In this document: positions 10,331 to 19,739 of the stretch, one piece after another
How positions within the stretch are numbered: position 1 is the first letter of the stretch
Layout: each line of letters begins with the position of its first letter
Notes under the pieces: generated by a model
What the model was told of the DNA's origin: nothing
Seen by the model: only the letters and a program-made list of their open reading frames with translations
The model's database searches: none
From: an uncultured Oscillibacter sp.
Lineage (GTDB): Bacteria; Bacillota; Clostridia; Oscillospirales; Oscillospiraceae
Length of the DNA: 64,000 bases
Direction of reading: 5' to 3'
NCBI GenBank assembly: GCA_947365245.1
Contig: CANAWG010000002.1
Coordinates: 1 to 64,000 of the forward strand
Translations under genes and position numbers: made by a program

Positions 10331-10912
10331 TTAAATTATCTCTCCGTCAGGGGCCCGGCTTTGCCCCGCCCTGTGGAGAAAACACCCCGGCTCGTGGGAA
10401 TTGATCACGCCGATGGCCTGCAAATAGGCGTAGACGATGGTGGTGCCCACAAAGGTCATGCCCCGGCGCCTCAGGTCCGCCGATACCCGGTCGGAGAGGG
10501 GGGAGCTGGCCGCTTCCGTCTCATAGACCACCCGGCCGTCCGTAAAGTGCCAGATGTAGCGGGAGAAGCCGTCCCACTCCCGCTGGATGGCCAGAAAGAC
10601 CTGGGCGTTCTGAACGGCGGCGGCGATCTTCCGCCGGTTGCGGACGATGGACCGGTCCTCCAGCAGGGCGGCGGTCTTCTCCGGACCGTAGGCGGCCACG
10701 GTCTCCGGGACAAATCCGTCAAAGGCGGCCCGGAAAGCCTCCCGTTTATTCAAGATGGTCTCCCAGGCCAGACCCGCCTGGAAGGACTCCAGAATCAGCA
10801 GCTCAAAGAGCGCTCCGTCGTCGTGCTGGGGTACGCCCCACTCCTCGTCGTGGTAATTGATGTACAGAGGATTGCGGGGGTTGCACCACCCGCAGCGGCA
10901 GATTGTGTCCAT
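10331..10912 (-). CDS. tag: DNA-3-methyladenine glycosylase I
   Basis: Base excision repair enzyme that removes 3-methyladenine from DNA. The 193 aa product follows the Tag pattern throughout: RCGWCNPRNPLYINYHDEEW at the N-terminus, then FELLILESFQAGLAWETIL. The zinc site is expected from C7, H21, H173 and C177 (NSHEPGC), and the base pocket from E42 and W50. It is monocistronic and divergent from the dipeptidase gene. Confidence 0.96.
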   Translation of the reverse strand: MDTICRCGWCNPRNPLYINYHDEEWGVPQHDDGALFELLILESFQAGLAWETILNKREAFRAAFDGFVPETVAAYGPEKTAALLEDRSIVRNRRKIAAAVQNAQVFLAIQREWDGFSRYIWHFTDGRVVYETEAASSPLSDRVSADLRRRGMTFVGTTIVYAYLQAIGVINSHEPGCFLHRAGQSRAPDGEII

Positions 10913-10984
10913 GGTCTCACTTCCCCTTCCTGTTGATGGAGGCCGGCCTCGGGCCGTTTTCCCGCGGCCGCCGCCGCTCCTCCC

Positions 10985-11013
10985 TTGACTTTCCCGCGTA
11001 TGATGGGTAGTAT
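10985..11013 (+). promoter_or_regulatory. Promoter of the dipeptidase gene
   Basis: TTGACT (10985-10990), a 17 bp spacer and TAGTAT (11008-11013), about 60 bp before the ATG at 11074. Confidence 0.6.
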
Positions 11014-11073
11014 AACATGGAGACCGGGCCGCTGTCCAGCCGGGCGGCGGTCCGGGGAAACGAGGTTTTTGCG

Positions 11074-12054
11074 ATGACGTGTTTCGACGCCCACTCCGAC
11101 CTTTTGTACGATGTGACCCGCCGGAGCCTTGCGGGAGAGACCCGTGTGCTGGAGACGCACCACCTGGACCGGCTGCGCCGGGGCGGCGTGGAGGGACTGG
11201 TGCTGGCCTGCTGGTACGGCGCCGGAGACGGCCACACGTTCTGGAAGGACGTGCCGGGGGCCGGCAGCGACGCGGCGCGGCTCCGGATCATGGCGGACTG
11301 CGCCCGGGCGGAGCTGGCCCGGTGTAGGGAAATCCGGCTTGTCCGCACGGTGAAGGAGGCGGAGGAGGCCCGGGCCGCCGGGCAGATCTACGCCTTTTTG
11401 GGGATTGAGGGCATGGCGGCCTTTGACGGGGACGCGGACGGGATCGACCGCTTTTATGAGCTCGGCGGGCGGCTGGGGATGCTGACGTGGAACGAGGAGA
11501 ACGCCTTTGCCGCCGGGGCCGGGGCCGACCCGGAAAAGGGCCTCACTGACCGGGGCCGGGCGGCGGTACGGCGCATGGAGGACCTGGGCATGGTGGTGGA
11601 CGTGTCCCACCTGAGCGACGGCGGCTTTTGGGACGTGATGGACCTGGCCGCGGGACCCGTCATCGCCTCCCACTCCAACTGCCGCGCTCTTTGCGATGTC
11701 CGCCGGAACCTGACGGACGACCAGCTGCGGGCCATTCGGGACAGCGGCGGCGTGGTGGGGCTGAACGTCTACCACAGCTTTGTCCACGCGGACCCCGCCA
11801 GGCAGACGGCGGAGACGCTGGCCCTCCACGCCGCCCGCATGGCGGAGGTCATGGGGGTGGAGCACGTGGGCTGCGGCTTCGACTTCTGCGAATTTTTCGG
11901 CCCGCCGGACAACGAGGGCGCGGCGGGGCTGGAGGACGCCTCCCGCATCGGGAACCTCTTCCGCTGCCTGGAGAAGCTGGGCATGAGCCGGGAGGAGCGG
12001 GCGCTCATCGCCCGGGACAACTTCCTGCGGGTGTTCCGGCAGGTGCTGGGATAA
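11074..12054 (+). CDS. Membrane dipeptidase (renal dipeptidase, family M19)
   Basis: A zinc-dependent dipeptidase of the M19 amidohydrolase family, 326 aa. Conserved stretches are FDAHSDLLYDV (HxD metal site), FLGIEGM (Glu ligand), LTWNEENAFA, VVDVSHLSDGGFWDV and VIASHSNCRALCDVRRNLTD (His ligands). There is no signal peptide, so it is probably cytosolic despite the family name. I chose ATG 11074 for its GAAACGAGG site; an in-frame start at 11017 lies right beside the promoter. Known substrates of the family include L-L and L-D dipeptides. Confidence 0.93.
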   Translation: MTCFDAHSDLLYDVTRRSLAGETRVLETHHLDRLRRGGVEGLVLACWYGAGDGHTFWKDVPGAGSDAARLRIMADCARAELARCREIRLVRTVKEAEEARAAGQIYAFLGIEGMAAFDGDADGIDRFYELGGRLGMLTWNEENAFAAGAGADPEKGLTDRGRAAVRRMEDLGMVVDVSHLSDGGFWDVMDLAAGPVIASHSNCRALCDVRRNLTDDQLRAIRDSGGVVGLNVYHSFVHADPARQTAETLALHAARMAEVMGVEHVGCGFDFCEFFGPPDNEGAAGLEDASRIGNLFRCLEKLGMSREERALIARDNFLRVFRQVLG

Positions 12055-12087
12055 AGCTGGGGAAGCACTGGATAAATCAGCGCCTCC

Positions 12088-12507
12088 CTAGAACCACAGC
12101 GCCCGCTCCTCCCGAAAATGGGGCACGGGACCGTCCCGGTAGGGGTCGTAGCGGTCCACATTGCACCCGAACTCCTGCAAAAAGGCGATCTGTCCCGCCT
12201 CGGTCCAGCGGATCAGGGACATTCCCTCGAACCGCTCCTCCCGCCCGTCGTCCATGGCGTCCGCGAAATGCCACTCCACGGCGATGCGGTCCCCGCTGTG
12301 GAAAAACCGCCGGATGTCCCACCGGCGGACGGTGCCCCGGGTGTTCCACTCCTCAAACCAGAGCCGGATCCTCTCCCGCCCCCGGTACTCCGGCCCCCAG
12401 CTCTCCACATAGACCGCGGCGGGGTCAAAAATATCCCCGATCCCCAGGTCTTTCTTTTCCAGCCACATCCGAAACCACAGGCGGATGATCTCCTCTCTGC
12501 GCTCCAT
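12088..12507 (-). CDS. SnoaL/NTF2-like protein
   Basis: A 139 aa protein of the SnoaL-like NTF2 fold. It opens with an amphipathic helix (MERREEIIRLWFRMWLEKK), continues with IFDPAAVYVESWGPEYRGRERI and has the strand pattern RIAVEWHFADAMDDGREERF. Proteins of this fold bind small polar ligands or catalyse isomerisation or hydrolysis; no active residues can be assigned. The start at 12507 is the first sensible Met; the ribosome binding site is weak (AAGAGGAC farther upstream). It is convergent with the dipeptidase gene. Confidence 0.8.
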   Translation of the reverse strand: MERREEIIRLWFRMWLEKKDLGIGDIFDPAAVYVESWGPEYRGRERIRLWFEEWNTRGTVRRWDIRRFFHSGDRIAVEWHFADAMDDGREERFEGMSLIRWTEAGQIAFLQEFGCNVDRYDPYRDGPVPHFREERALWF

Positions 12508-12611
12508 GTACGCCGCCGTCCTCTTCTTGAAATTCTGCCTCTCCCGGGCAGTCCGGGTCCCTTGGGGGGACAGGTCCAGCATACCACAAAAAGACAGCCA
12601 AAGAAAGAATT

Positions 12612-12640
12612 TGAATTTCCCCGCGAGATATACTATAATG
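12612..12640 (+). promoter_or_regulatory. Promoter of yfmF-yfmH
   Basis: TTGAAT (12612-12617), a 17 bp spacer and TATAAT (12635-12640), 35 bp before the TTG start of yfmF. Confidence 0.7.
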
Positions 12641-12675
12641 CCAGATGTATTGTAATCCGCAAAGGAGCTGAGATA

Positions 12676-13944
12676 TTGGAAGTCACCAGAACGAAACTCG
12701 CCGGCGGGGTGTACCTCACCTTCCACCCGGCACAGAAATTCAAGACCAGCCTGCTCTCCGCCCAGTTTGTCACCCCCCTGCGGTGGGAGACGGCCTCCGC
12801 CTGCGCCCTGCTGCCCGCTCTGCTGCGGCGGGGCACCGTGAGCTTCCCGGACATGGGAGCCCTCTCCGCCCGGCTGGACACGCTCTACGGCGCCCGCATC
12901 GACTGCACCGTGCGGAAAAAGGGCGAGAACCAGTGCGTGGGCTTTGTGGCCAGCCTCATTGACGACCGCTATGCCCCCGGCGGCGAGCGGCTGCTGGAGC
13001 CGGTGGCTTCCCTCCTGGGCGAGCTGGTGTGCGACCCGGTCACGGAGCGGGGCCGCTTCGTGGGCGACTATTTTGAAAGCGAAAAGGCCAACCTCACCGA
13101 CGCCATCCGCAGCATCCTCAACGACAAGCGGGAGTACGCCGACGGCCGCCTCCTGCGGGAGATGTGCGCCGGGGAGGCCTACGGCATCCCCCGGCTGGGG
13201 GACGAGAAGAGCGCCGAGCGCATCCAGCCCCAGAAGCTGTACAGCCTGTACCGCCGGCTTATCAGTTCCGCCCAGCTGGAGCTCTTCTACAGCGGCAGCG
13301 CCAGCCGGGAGCGGGTGGAGCAGGCCCTCCGGGCGGCCTTTGCCGCCCTGCCCCGGGAGAACATCCAGGGCATCGCCCCCGCCGCGCCCCACCAGGCCCG
13401 GGAGACGGTGTACAGCGTGCCGGAGGAGCTGGACGTGACCCAGGGGAAGCTGGGCATGGGCTTCGCCTGCGGCAGCGGCGACCACACGGCGCTGCTGGTG
13501 GGCAACACCTTATTTGGCGGCAGCAGCAACTCCAAGCTCTTTTTGAACGTGCGGGAGAAGCTGTCCCTCTGCTACTACGCCTCCTCCGTGTACCACCGGC
13601 AAAAGGGGCTCATCACCGTCTCCTCCGGCATTGAGTTTGAGGACTACCAGCGGGCCTATGACGAGATCTGCGCGCAGCTTCGGGCCGTGCAGGAGGGCCG
13701 GCTGGAGGACTGGGAGCTGGAGGGCGCCCGGAGCACCCTCCTGAACGCCTACGCCTCCATGGGGGACTCCCAGGGGAAGCTGGAGAACTTCTTCCTGGGT
13801 CAGGCGGCCACCGGCAGCCACGAGACGCCGGAGGACCTGGCCGCCGCGGTGCGGGAGGTCACGCCGGAGCGGATCTTCAGCGCTATGAAAACCGTGTCGC
13901 TGGACACGGTGTACTTCCTGCGGGGAAAGGAGGCGGCGGAGTGA
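12676..13944 (+). CDS. yfmF: M16-like protein YfmF (EF-P aminopentanol modification-associated)
   Basis: A 422 aa insulinase-fold protein without the HxxEH zinc motif, the usual non-catalytic half of the YfmF/YfmH pair. In Bacillus subtilis this pair is linked to 5-aminopentanol modification of elongation factor P. Typical segments are FKTSLLSAQFVTPLRWETAS, a central ARIDCTVRKKGENQ and late GMGFACGSGDHTALLVGNTL. The start is TTG 12676, with AAAGGAG 8 bp upstream. The frame is open further upstream, but that stretch contains the promoter and lies opposite the SnoaL-like gene. yfmH overlaps its stop by 4 bp. Confidence 0.9.
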   Translation: MEVTRTKLAGGVYLTFHPAQKFKTSLLSAQFVTPLRWETASACALLPALLRRGTVSFPDMGALSARLDTLYGARIDCTVRKKGENQCVGFVASLIDDRYAPGGERLLEPVASLLGELVCDPVTERGRFVGDYFESEKANLTDAIRSILNDKREYADGRLLREMCAGEAYGIPRLGDEKSAERIQPQKLYSLYRRLISSAQLELFYSGSASRERVEQALRAAFAALPRENIQGIAPAAPHQARETVYSVPEELDVTQGKLGMGFACGSGDHTALLVGNTLFGGSSNSKLFLNVREKLSLCYYASSVYHRQKGLITVSSGIEFEDYQRAYDEICAQLRAVQEGRLEDWELEGARSTLLNAYASMGDSQGKLENFFLGQAATGSHETPEDLAAAVREVTPERIFSAMKTVSLDTVYFLRGKEAAE

Positions 13945-15206
13945 ATCAGAGCTTCTATCAGCGCCTGGGCGAGTCCGTCTACCGGGAGACGCTCCCCAAC
14001 GGCCTGCAGATCTCAGTGGTGCCCAAGCCCGGCTACGCCAAGAAGTACGCCTTTTTCGCCACCCGCTACGGCGGCATGGACACCCGCTTCCGGCTGAACG
14101 GCGCCTGGCTGGACACCCCGGCGGGCATTGCCCACTACCTGGAGCACAAGATGTTTGACACCAAGGAGGGCAACGCCCTCCAGGAACTGGCCAAAAACGG
14201 CGCGGAGCCCAACGCCTTTACCGCCAACGCCATGACGGGCTATTACTTCAGCTCCACGGAGCACTTCGAGGAGAACCTGGAGATCCTGCTGTCTTTCGTC
14301 TCCATCCCCTACTTCACCGACGAGAGCGTGGCCAAGGAGCAGGGCATCATCGGCCAGGAGATCCGCATGATCGAGGACGACCCGGACTGGCAGCTCTACG
14401 CCCGGATGATGCGGGCCCTCTACAGCCGCTCCACCGCCGCCGTGCCCATCGCCGGCACCGTGGAGAGCATCTCCCGCATCACGGCGGAGACGCTGTACGA
14501 CTGCCACAGGGCCTTTTACACCCCCTCCAACATGATCTTGACCGTGGTGGGGGACGTGGACCCCGTTCACATCGCGGACATCGCCCGCCGCATCCTGCCC
14601 CGTGAGGGCGGGCCGGAGATTCCCCGGGACTACGGGGAGGAGCCGGAGGCCGTGGCGGAAACGGAGACCAGCCTCGCCATGGAGGTCTCCGTCCCCCAGT
14701 TTTTGACGGCGTTCAAGTGCCGCCCGCCCCGGGAGGGGGAGGACTTCCTGCGCGAGGCTCTCCTGGGCGGCATGGCCTGCGACATTCTGCTGGGGGACTC
14801 CAGCCCGCTGTACCTGCGGCTCTATGACCAGGGGCTCATCAACTCCAGCTTCGGCGGGGACTTCGAGCAGCTCCCGGGCGCGGCGTGCCTCTACGCCGGC
14901 GGCGACAGCAAGGACGCCCGCAAGGTGGCCGCCGAGATCCGGCGGGAGGCCCGCCGCCTGGCGGAGGGCGGCATCGAAGAGGGCTTCTACCAGCAGGTGC
15001 GCCGGGCCGCTTTCGGCGAGCACCTTCGGGGGCTGAACTCCTTTGAGAACATCGCCGTCTCCCTGACGGAGGGGTACTTCCACGGCTACGATCCATTCCG
15101 CTTCCCCCAGGTGTTCGAGAGCATCACCAAGGACGACGTGGCCGCGTTTTTGGCGGAGAACGTCACGGAGGAACGGGCGGTGCTGTCGGAGATCGTGCCG
15201 AAATGA
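13941..15206 (+). CDS. yfmH: M16 family metallopeptidase YfmH
   Basis: A 421 aa zinc protease-like partner of YfmF. The inverted zinc motif H65-Y-L-E68-H69 is present within AHYLEHKMFDTKEG, and a downstream Glu in QEIRMIEDDPDW can be the third ligand. The start is GTG 13941, overlapping the yfmF stop (GTGA), so the two halves are made together. The pair is expected to form a clam-shell heterodimer. Role by family: maturation of the EF-P modification; direct substrate unclear. Confidence 0.92.
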   Translation: MNQSFYQRLGESVYRETLPNGLQISVVPKPGYAKKYAFFATRYGGMDTRFRLNGAWLDTPAGIAHYLEHKMFDTKEGNALQELAKNGAEPNAFTANAMTGYYFSSTEHFEENLEILLSFVSIPYFTDESVAKEQGIIGQEIRMIEDDPDWQLYARMMRALYSRSTAAVPIAGTVESISRITAETLYDCHRAFYTPSNMILTVVGDVDPVHIADIARRILPREGGPEIPRDYGEEPEAVAETETSLAMEVSVPQFLTAFKCRPPREGEDFLREALLGGMACDILLGDSSPLYLRLYDQGLINSSFGGDFEQLPGAACLYAGGDSKDARKVAAEIRREARRLAEGGIEEGFYQQVRRAAFGEHLRGLNSFENIAVSLTEGYFHGYDPFRFPQVFESITKDDVAAFLAENVTEERAVLSEIVPK

Positions 15207-15246
15207 TCCCATCCGCACCGGAGAAAAAGAAAGGAAGAACAAGACT

Positions 15247-16263
15247 TTGACCGCGTTAAAGGATATGCCCATCAGCTTCCCCGGCCTCTTCGGAGACTGG
15301 GAGTTCAACCCCGACCCCATCGCCCTGCACATCGGCCACGGCATCTACTGGTACGGCATCATTCTGGCCTTTGCCATGCTCATGGGCCTGCTCCTCTGCA
15401 TGAAGCAGGCGAAGCGCTTCGGCCTCAAGGAGGACCATGTGCTGGACATGGTCCTCTGGGGGGTGCCCTGCTGCGTGCTGGGCTCCCGGATCTACTATGT
15501 CATCTTCTATCTGGACCTCTACCGCAGGGCCGACGGCAGCTTGGACTGGGGCCGGATCATCGCCATCTGGGACGGCGGCCTGGCCATCTACGGCACCGTT
15601 ATCGCCGGGGCGCTGCTGGCTTTCTTCTACGCCCGGCACAAGAAGCTGAAGCTGGGGGCCCTGACGGACCTGTGCGTCCTGGGGCTGCTGCTGGGCCAGA
15701 TCATCGGCCGCTGGGCCAACTTCATCAACCGGGAGGCCTTCGGGGGCCTGACGGACCTGCCCTGGCGGATGCGCCTTTGGACCAGCGCCACCCACTACAT
15801 CGAGGTCCACCCCACTTTCTTCTACGAGAGCCTGTGGAACCTCGTCGGGCTGCTGCTGATGCTGTTTGTCGTCACCAAGGGCCGCCGGTTCGACGGGGAG
15901 AACACCTGGTTCTACTTCCTCTGGTACGGCCTGGGCCGGGCCTGGGTGGAGGGCCTGAGGACCGACAGCCTCTACCTCTTCGACTGGACCCTTTTCGGCC
16001 AGCCCATCCGGGTGTCCCAGGCGCTGAGCCTGGTGATGGCGGCGGTGGCGGCGGCCATGCTGTTCTACCGCATCCGCGTCAAAAAGTGCTCGGCGGAGGA
16101 CCTGCTGGTGAACCGGCTGGCCCGGCAGCAGGCGGAGGCCGCCGGCGGGGCGGAGGAGACGTCGGGAGGAGCCCCGGAGACGCCGGAGGAATCCCCCGCG
16201 ACCCCGGAAGCCCCGGAGAGTCCCGAAAGCAAGGAGGACGAGCCCCATGGCGGTGCGGATTGA
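15247..16263 (+). CDS. lgt: Prolipoprotein diacylglyceryl transferase
   Basis: Integral membrane enzyme that transfers diacylglycerol from phosphatidylglycerol to the lipobox Cys of prolipoproteins, the first step of lipoprotein maturation. The 338 aa product has several membrane segments, WDGGLAIYGTVIAG and the Lgt signature GRWANFINREAFG from about residue 154. The last 60 or so residues are a hydrophilic tail rich in Glu, Pro and Ala, longer than in many homologues. The start is TTG 15247 after AGAAAGGAAG; ATG 15265 is an alternative. Its end overlaps folD by 17 bp. Several lipoproteins in this window would be its clients. Confidence 0.96.
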   Translation: MTALKDMPISFPGLFGDWEFNPDPIALHIGHGIYWYGIILAFAMLMGLLLCMKQAKRFGLKEDHVLDMVLWGVPCCVLGSRIYYVIFYLDLYRRADGSLDWGRIIAIWDGGLAIYGTVIAGALLAFFYARHKKLKLGALTDLCVLGLLLGQIIGRWANFINREAFGGLTDLPWRMRLWTSATHYIEVHPTFFYESLWNLVGLLLMLFVVTKGRRFDGENTWFYFLWYGLGRAWVEGLRTDSLYLFDWTLFGQPIRVSQALSLVMAAVAAAMLFYRIRVKKCSAEDLLVNRLARQQAEAAGGAEETSGGAPETPEESPATPEAPESPESKEDEPHGGAD

Positions 16264-17086
16264 CGGAAAGGCCCTGGCGGCCAAGGTAAAGCGCCAGGCG
16301 GCGGCGGAGGCCGCGGGGCTCCCCCGAAAACCAGGTCTCGCGGTGGTGCTGGTGGGGGAGGATCCCGCCAGCAAGGTGTATGTCGCCGGCAAGGAGCGGG
16401 ACTGCGCGGAGTGCGGCATCGAGAGCTTCGGCCACCGTCTGCCGGCGGAGACCACGGAGGAATCTCTCCTGGCCCTGATCGGGACGCTGAACCGGGACCC
16501 CCGGGTGGACGGCATCCTGGTGCAGCTCCCCCTGCCGGGACACCTGCGGGAGGAGGCGGTCATCGCCGCCATCGCCCCGGACAAGGACGTAGACTGCTTC
16601 CACCCCTATAACGTGGGGCGGATGACGGCCGGGGACCCGGTGTTTCTGCCCTGCACCCCCGCGGGGGTCATGGCCATGCTGGACGAGTATGAGATCCCCG
16701 TCCGGGGAAAGCGGTGCGTGGTGCTGGGCCGCAGCAACATCGTGGGCAAGCCCATGGCGGCGCTTTTGACCCAGCGGGACGGCACCGTCACCCTCTGCCA
16801 CTCCCGGACGGAGGATCTGGCCCGGTACACCCGGGAGGCGGACGTCCTGGTCTCCGCCGTGGGCAGGAGGGGCCTGGTGACGGCGGACATGGTGAAAGAG
16901 GGGGCCGCGGTCATCGACGTGGCCATGAATCGGGATGAGAGCGGCAGGCTCTGCGGCGACGTGGACTTTGCCGCCGTAGAGGCGAAGGCGGGCTGGATCA
17001 CCCCCGTCCCCGGCGGCGTGGGCCCCATGACCCGGGCCTGCCTGATGCGCAACATCCTCACCGCCGCCCGGCTCCACCAGGCGTGA
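16247..17086 (+). CDS. folD: Methylenetetrahydrofolate dehydrogenase/cyclohydrolase FolD
   Basis: Bifunctional cytosolic enzyme interconverting 5,10-methylene-, methenyl- and 10-formyl-tetrahydrofolate. The 279 aa product has the normal length. The catalytic S42-x2-Y45-x3-K49 is present, as are [12 protein letters not shown], the NADP loop [14 protein letters not shown] and the C-terminal [15 protein letters not shown]. It starts inside the 3' end of lgt and is followed 13 bp later by nfo, so lgt-folD-nfo are likely one transcript. Confidence 0.98.
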   Translation: MAVRIDGKALAAKVKRQAAAEAAGLPRKPGLAVVLVGEDPASKVYVAGKERDCAECGIESFGHRLPAETTEESLLALIGTLNRDPRVDGILVQLPLPGHLREEAVIAAIAPDKDVDCFHPYNVGRMTAGDPVFLPCTPAGVMAMLDEYEIPVRGKRCVVLGRSNIVGKPMAALLTQRDGTVTLCHSRTEDLARYTREADVLVSAVGRRGLVTADMVKEGAAVIDVAMNRDESGRLCGDVDFAAVEAKAGWITPVPGGVGPMTRACLMRNILTAARLHQA

Positions 17087-17099
17087 GAGGAGGACGGAC

Positions 17100-17930
17100 A
17101 TGCTGCACATCGGATGCCACCTGTCCTCCTCCAGGGGCTTTGCCGCCATGGGGCGGCAGGCGCTGGAGCTGGGGGCGGACACCTTTCAGTTTTTCACCCG
17201 CAATCCCCGGGGGAGCCGGGCCAAGGACCTGGACACCGCCGACGCGGCGGCCCTGGCGGAGCTGCTGGCGGAGCGCCGCTTCGCCCCCATCGTCGCCCAC
17301 GCCCCCTACACCCTGAACCTCTGCGGCGCGGAGGAGAAAAACCGGGAATTCGCCCGGGAGACCATGGCCGACGACCTCAGGCGGCTGGAGCACATACCGG
17401 GGCAGTATTACAACTTCCACCCCGGCAGCCATGTGGGCCAGGGGATTGAAGCGGGGATCGACCTGATCGCCCGGGGCCTCAACGCCATTTTGACGCCTGA
17501 CCTGCACACCACCGTCCTGCTGGAGACCATGGCCGGCAAGGGCAGCGAGGTGGGGGGCCGGTTCCAGGAGCTGCGGGCCATTTTGGACCGGGTGGAGCTC
17601 CCGGACAAGATGGGCGTGTGCCTGGACACCTGCCACGTCTCCGACGCCGGGTACGACATTATCCACGATTTGGACGGCGTGCTGGCGGAGTTTGACCGCT
17701 GCATTGGCTTGGACCGGCTGAAAGCCGTCCACCTCAACGACAGCAAAAATCCCCCCGGCAGCCGCAGGGACCGGCACGCGTGCATCGGCCAGGGGGAGAT
17801 CGGCCTGGAGGCATTGGCCCGGGTGGTGCGCCACCCGGCGCTGCGGGACCTGCCCTTCTGCCTGGAGACTCCCAATGAGCTGCCGGGCTACAAGGCGGAG
17901 ATCGCCCTCATGCGAAAGCAGGCGGAATGA
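17100..17930 (+). CDS. nfo: Deoxyribonuclease IV (AP endonuclease)
   Basis: Endonuclease IV of base excision repair; it cleaves abasic sites using a three-metal zinc centre. The 276 aa product contains all metal-binding blocks in order: [64 protein letters not shown] and the final LETP. It is the last gene before a strong terminator. Together with tag it covers alkylated-base repair, though the two are not co-transcribed. Confidence 0.97.
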   Translation: MLHIGCHLSSSRGFAAMGRQALELGADTFQFFTRNPRGSRAKDLDTADAAALAELLAERRFAPIVAHAPYTLNLCGAEEKNREFARETMADDLRRLEHIPGQYYNFHPGSHVGQGIEAGIDLIARGLNAILTPDLHTTVLLETMAGKGSEVGGRFQELRAILDRVELPDKMGVCLDTCHVSDAGYDIIHDLDGVLAEFDRCIGLDRLKAVHLNDSKNPPGSRRDRHACIGQGEIGLEALARVVRHPALRDLPFCLETPNELPGYKAEIALMRKQAE

Positions 17931-17936
17931 TGAAAG

Positions 17937-17977
17937 AAGACGCCCCGGCGGATTTCTCTGCCGGGGCGTCTTTTTCT
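17937..17977. terminator. Intrinsic terminator between nfo and thiD
   Basis: The stem AAGACGCCCCGGC pairs with GCCGGGGCGTCTT around a 10-nt loop and is followed by TTTTT. It serves nfo on the plus strand; the A-rich left side (GAAAGAAGA) makes it usable for thiD as well. Confidence 0.9.
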
Positions 17978-18782
17978 ACTTTGCCTCTTCCCGATATTCC
18001 GGTTTGATGTCAAAGGCGTGGTCCATGGGCCCGGGGCCGTGTCCCAGGTCCAGCATGGCGGCCAGCGCCCCGGAGAGGTAGGCCTTGGCCCGCTCCACGG
18101 ACTCCGCCAGGCCGTAGCCCTTGGCCAGGTTGGAGGCGATGGCGCTGGAGAGGGTGCAGCCGGTGCCGTGGGTGTTGGGATTGTCGATGCGCCTGCCCCG
18201 GAACCACTGGCCGCCCGTCCCCTGCCACAGCAGGTCGTTGGCGTCGTTGAGGTTGTGGCCCCCCTTGCACAGCACGGCGCAGCCGTAGGCGTCGCAGATG
18301 GTCTTGGCGGCGTTCTCCATATCGGCGGCGCTGCGGATCTCCCGGCCGGAGAGCAGCTCCGCCTCCGGAATGTTGGGGGTGATGACCGCGGCCATCGGCA
18401 GCAGGCGGGCCTTCAGCGTCTCCACCGCGTCCCGGGAGATCAGCCGGTCCCCGGAGGTGGCCACCATCACCGGGTCCACCACGAGGTTCTTCGCCCCGTA
18501 AGCTTTCAGCTTCTCCGCGATGACCTCGATCAGGGGGATGCTGGACACCATCCCCGTCTTCACCGCGTCGGGGAAGATGTCGGTGAACACGCAGTCCAGC
18601 TGCTCCGCCAGAAATTCCGGGGTGCACTCCACAATGCTCCTCACCCCGGTGGTGTTCTGGGCCACCAGGGCCGTGACGGCGCTCATGGCGAAGACGCCGT
18701 TGGCGGTCATGGTCTTGATGTCCGCCTGGATGCCCGCGCCGCCGCTGGGGTCGGTGCCGGCGATGGTCAGTGCCGTTCTCAT
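17976..18782 (-). CDS. thiD: Hydroxymethylpyrimidine kinase / phosphomethylpyrimidine kinase ThiD
   Basis: Phosphorylates HMP and HMP-phosphate to HMP-PP for thiamine synthesis. The 268 aa ribokinase-fold protein carries AGTDPSGGAGIQADIKTM at the N-terminus, VDPVMVATSGDRLI and the late anion-hole/catalytic segment THGTGCTLSSAIAS. It follows thiE by 3 bp. With thiM/thiW near 62 kb it provides both halves of a salvage pathway; de novo thiC and thiG are not seen in the window. Confidence 0.97.
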   Translation of the reverse strand: MRTALTIAGTDPSGGAGIQADIKTMTANGVFAMSAVTALVAQNTTGVRSIVECTPEFLAEQLDCVFTDIFPDAVKTGMVSSIPLIEVIAEKLKAYGAKNLVVDPVMVATSGDRLISRDAVETLKARLLPMAAVITPNIPEAELLSGREIRSAADMENAAKTICDAYGCAVLCKGGHNLNDANDLLWQGTGGQWFRGRRIDNPNTHGTGCTLSSAIASNLAKGYGLAESVERAKAYLSGALAAMLDLGHGPGPMDHAFDIKPEYREEAK

Positions 18783-18785
18783 AGA

Positions 18786-19433
18786 TCAGTCCTCCTCCGC
18801 GATTTTGTCACAAAGATGCCGCAGTTCCTCCGCCGCGGCCCTCACGTCCTCCTGGGCGAAGAGGGCGGACACCACCGCCGCCCCCGCCAGGCCGCAGCCT
18901 TTCAGCTCCAGAATATTCTCCCGGATGATGCCGCCGATGGCTACCACCGGGATGTCCACCGCCGCCGTGATGGCCCGTATGGTCTCACGCAGAATGGGCT
19001 TCGCGTCGGCCTTGGTGCCGGTGGCGAAGGCCGCCCCCACCCCCAGGTAGTCGGCCCCCGCCGCCTGGGCCCGCAGGGCCTCCTCCACGCTGTGGGCGGA
19101 GACGCCGATGATCTTCCCCGGCCCCAGAATCCGGCGGGCGTCCATCGCCGCCAGGTCCTCCTGGCCGATGTGGACGCCGTCCGCCCCGGATTTGAGGGCG
19201 ACATCCACATTGTCGTTGATGATGCTGAGGGCCCCTTTCCGGCGGCACAGGGCGGTGAACCGCTCCGCCTCCGCCAGAAATGCCGCCTCGTCCAGGTGCT
19301 TCTCCCGCAGCTGGACAACGGAGGCGCCGCCGTCAATGGCGTCCTCGATCTGGCGGAAGAGGGCCTCCCCGTCCGCCGCCCAGGCCCGGTCCGTGACGGC
19401 GTAAAGCCGCAGCTGTTCTCTGGTGATGTTCAT
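18786..19433 (-). CDS. thiE: Thiamine phosphate synthase ThiE
   Basis: Joins HMP-PP and thiazole phosphate to thiamine phosphate. The 215 aa TIM-barrel protein has QLREKHLD, INDNVDVALKSGADGVHIGQ, GVSAHSVEEA and YLGVGAAFATGTKADA, the family's phosphate- and pyrimidine-binding blocks. The start ATG 19433 follows GGGAGGCGGTCAC; longer in-frame starts have no support. thiD follows directly. I found no TPP-box motifs upstream, unlike thiW/thiM. Confidence 0.95.
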   Translation of the reverse strand: MNITREQLRLYAVTDRAWAADGEALFRQIEDAIDGGASVVQLREKHLDEAAFLAEAERFTALCRRKGALSIINDNVDVALKSGADGVHIGQEDLAAMDARRILGPGKIIGVSAHSVEEALRAQAAGADYLGVGAAFATGTKADAKPILRETIRAITAAVDIPVVAIGGIIRENILELKGCGLAGAAVVSALFAQEDVRAAAEELRHLCDKIAEED

Positions 19434-19657
19434 GTGACCGCCTCCCGTACAAAAGCCGCGGATACGCCGCGGGGCTCTCCTGCTGCGGTGTCCATCATAC
19501 GCCGTTTTTTCCCGTTTTGCAAGGGGACTTTTCACAGAGGAGCCGGGCGGGAGGCTGTGAGAGCGGTTTGCCCCGGGCGGTCTTCCCGCTGCCCTGAGAG
19601 ACGATGGTTCCCCGCCGAGTCCAATATTTCTGTGCGGAAGCCGCCGCGGGGAGCGGC
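19434..19657. other. Intergenic region upstream of thiE
   Basis: Space between the divergent thiE and DUF4180 genes. I searched it for TPP-riboswitch motifs (GCTGAGA, ACCTGAT) and found none. Apart from the DUF4180 promoter just to its right, no clear element is visible. Confidence 0.5.
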
Positions 19658-19686
19658 TTGACAGCGGGGCGGCCCTGTGCTATACT
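19658..19686 (+). promoter_or_regulatory. Consensus promoter of the DUF4180 gene
   Basis: TTGACA (19658-19663), a 17 bp spacer and TATACT (19681-19686), about 54 bp before the ATG. Confidence 0.8.
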
Positions 19687-19739
19687 CGTCCCTCAACTGG
19701 AGTCTGTGCCGCAAGGAAAAGAGAAAGGTGTGACAAGCC

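Noticed and set aside
19434..19657. Possible TPP riboswitch upstream of thiE-thiD
   Set aside because: Neither the GCTGAGA nor the ACCTGAT motif occurs here, unlike the clear THI box upstream of thiW.
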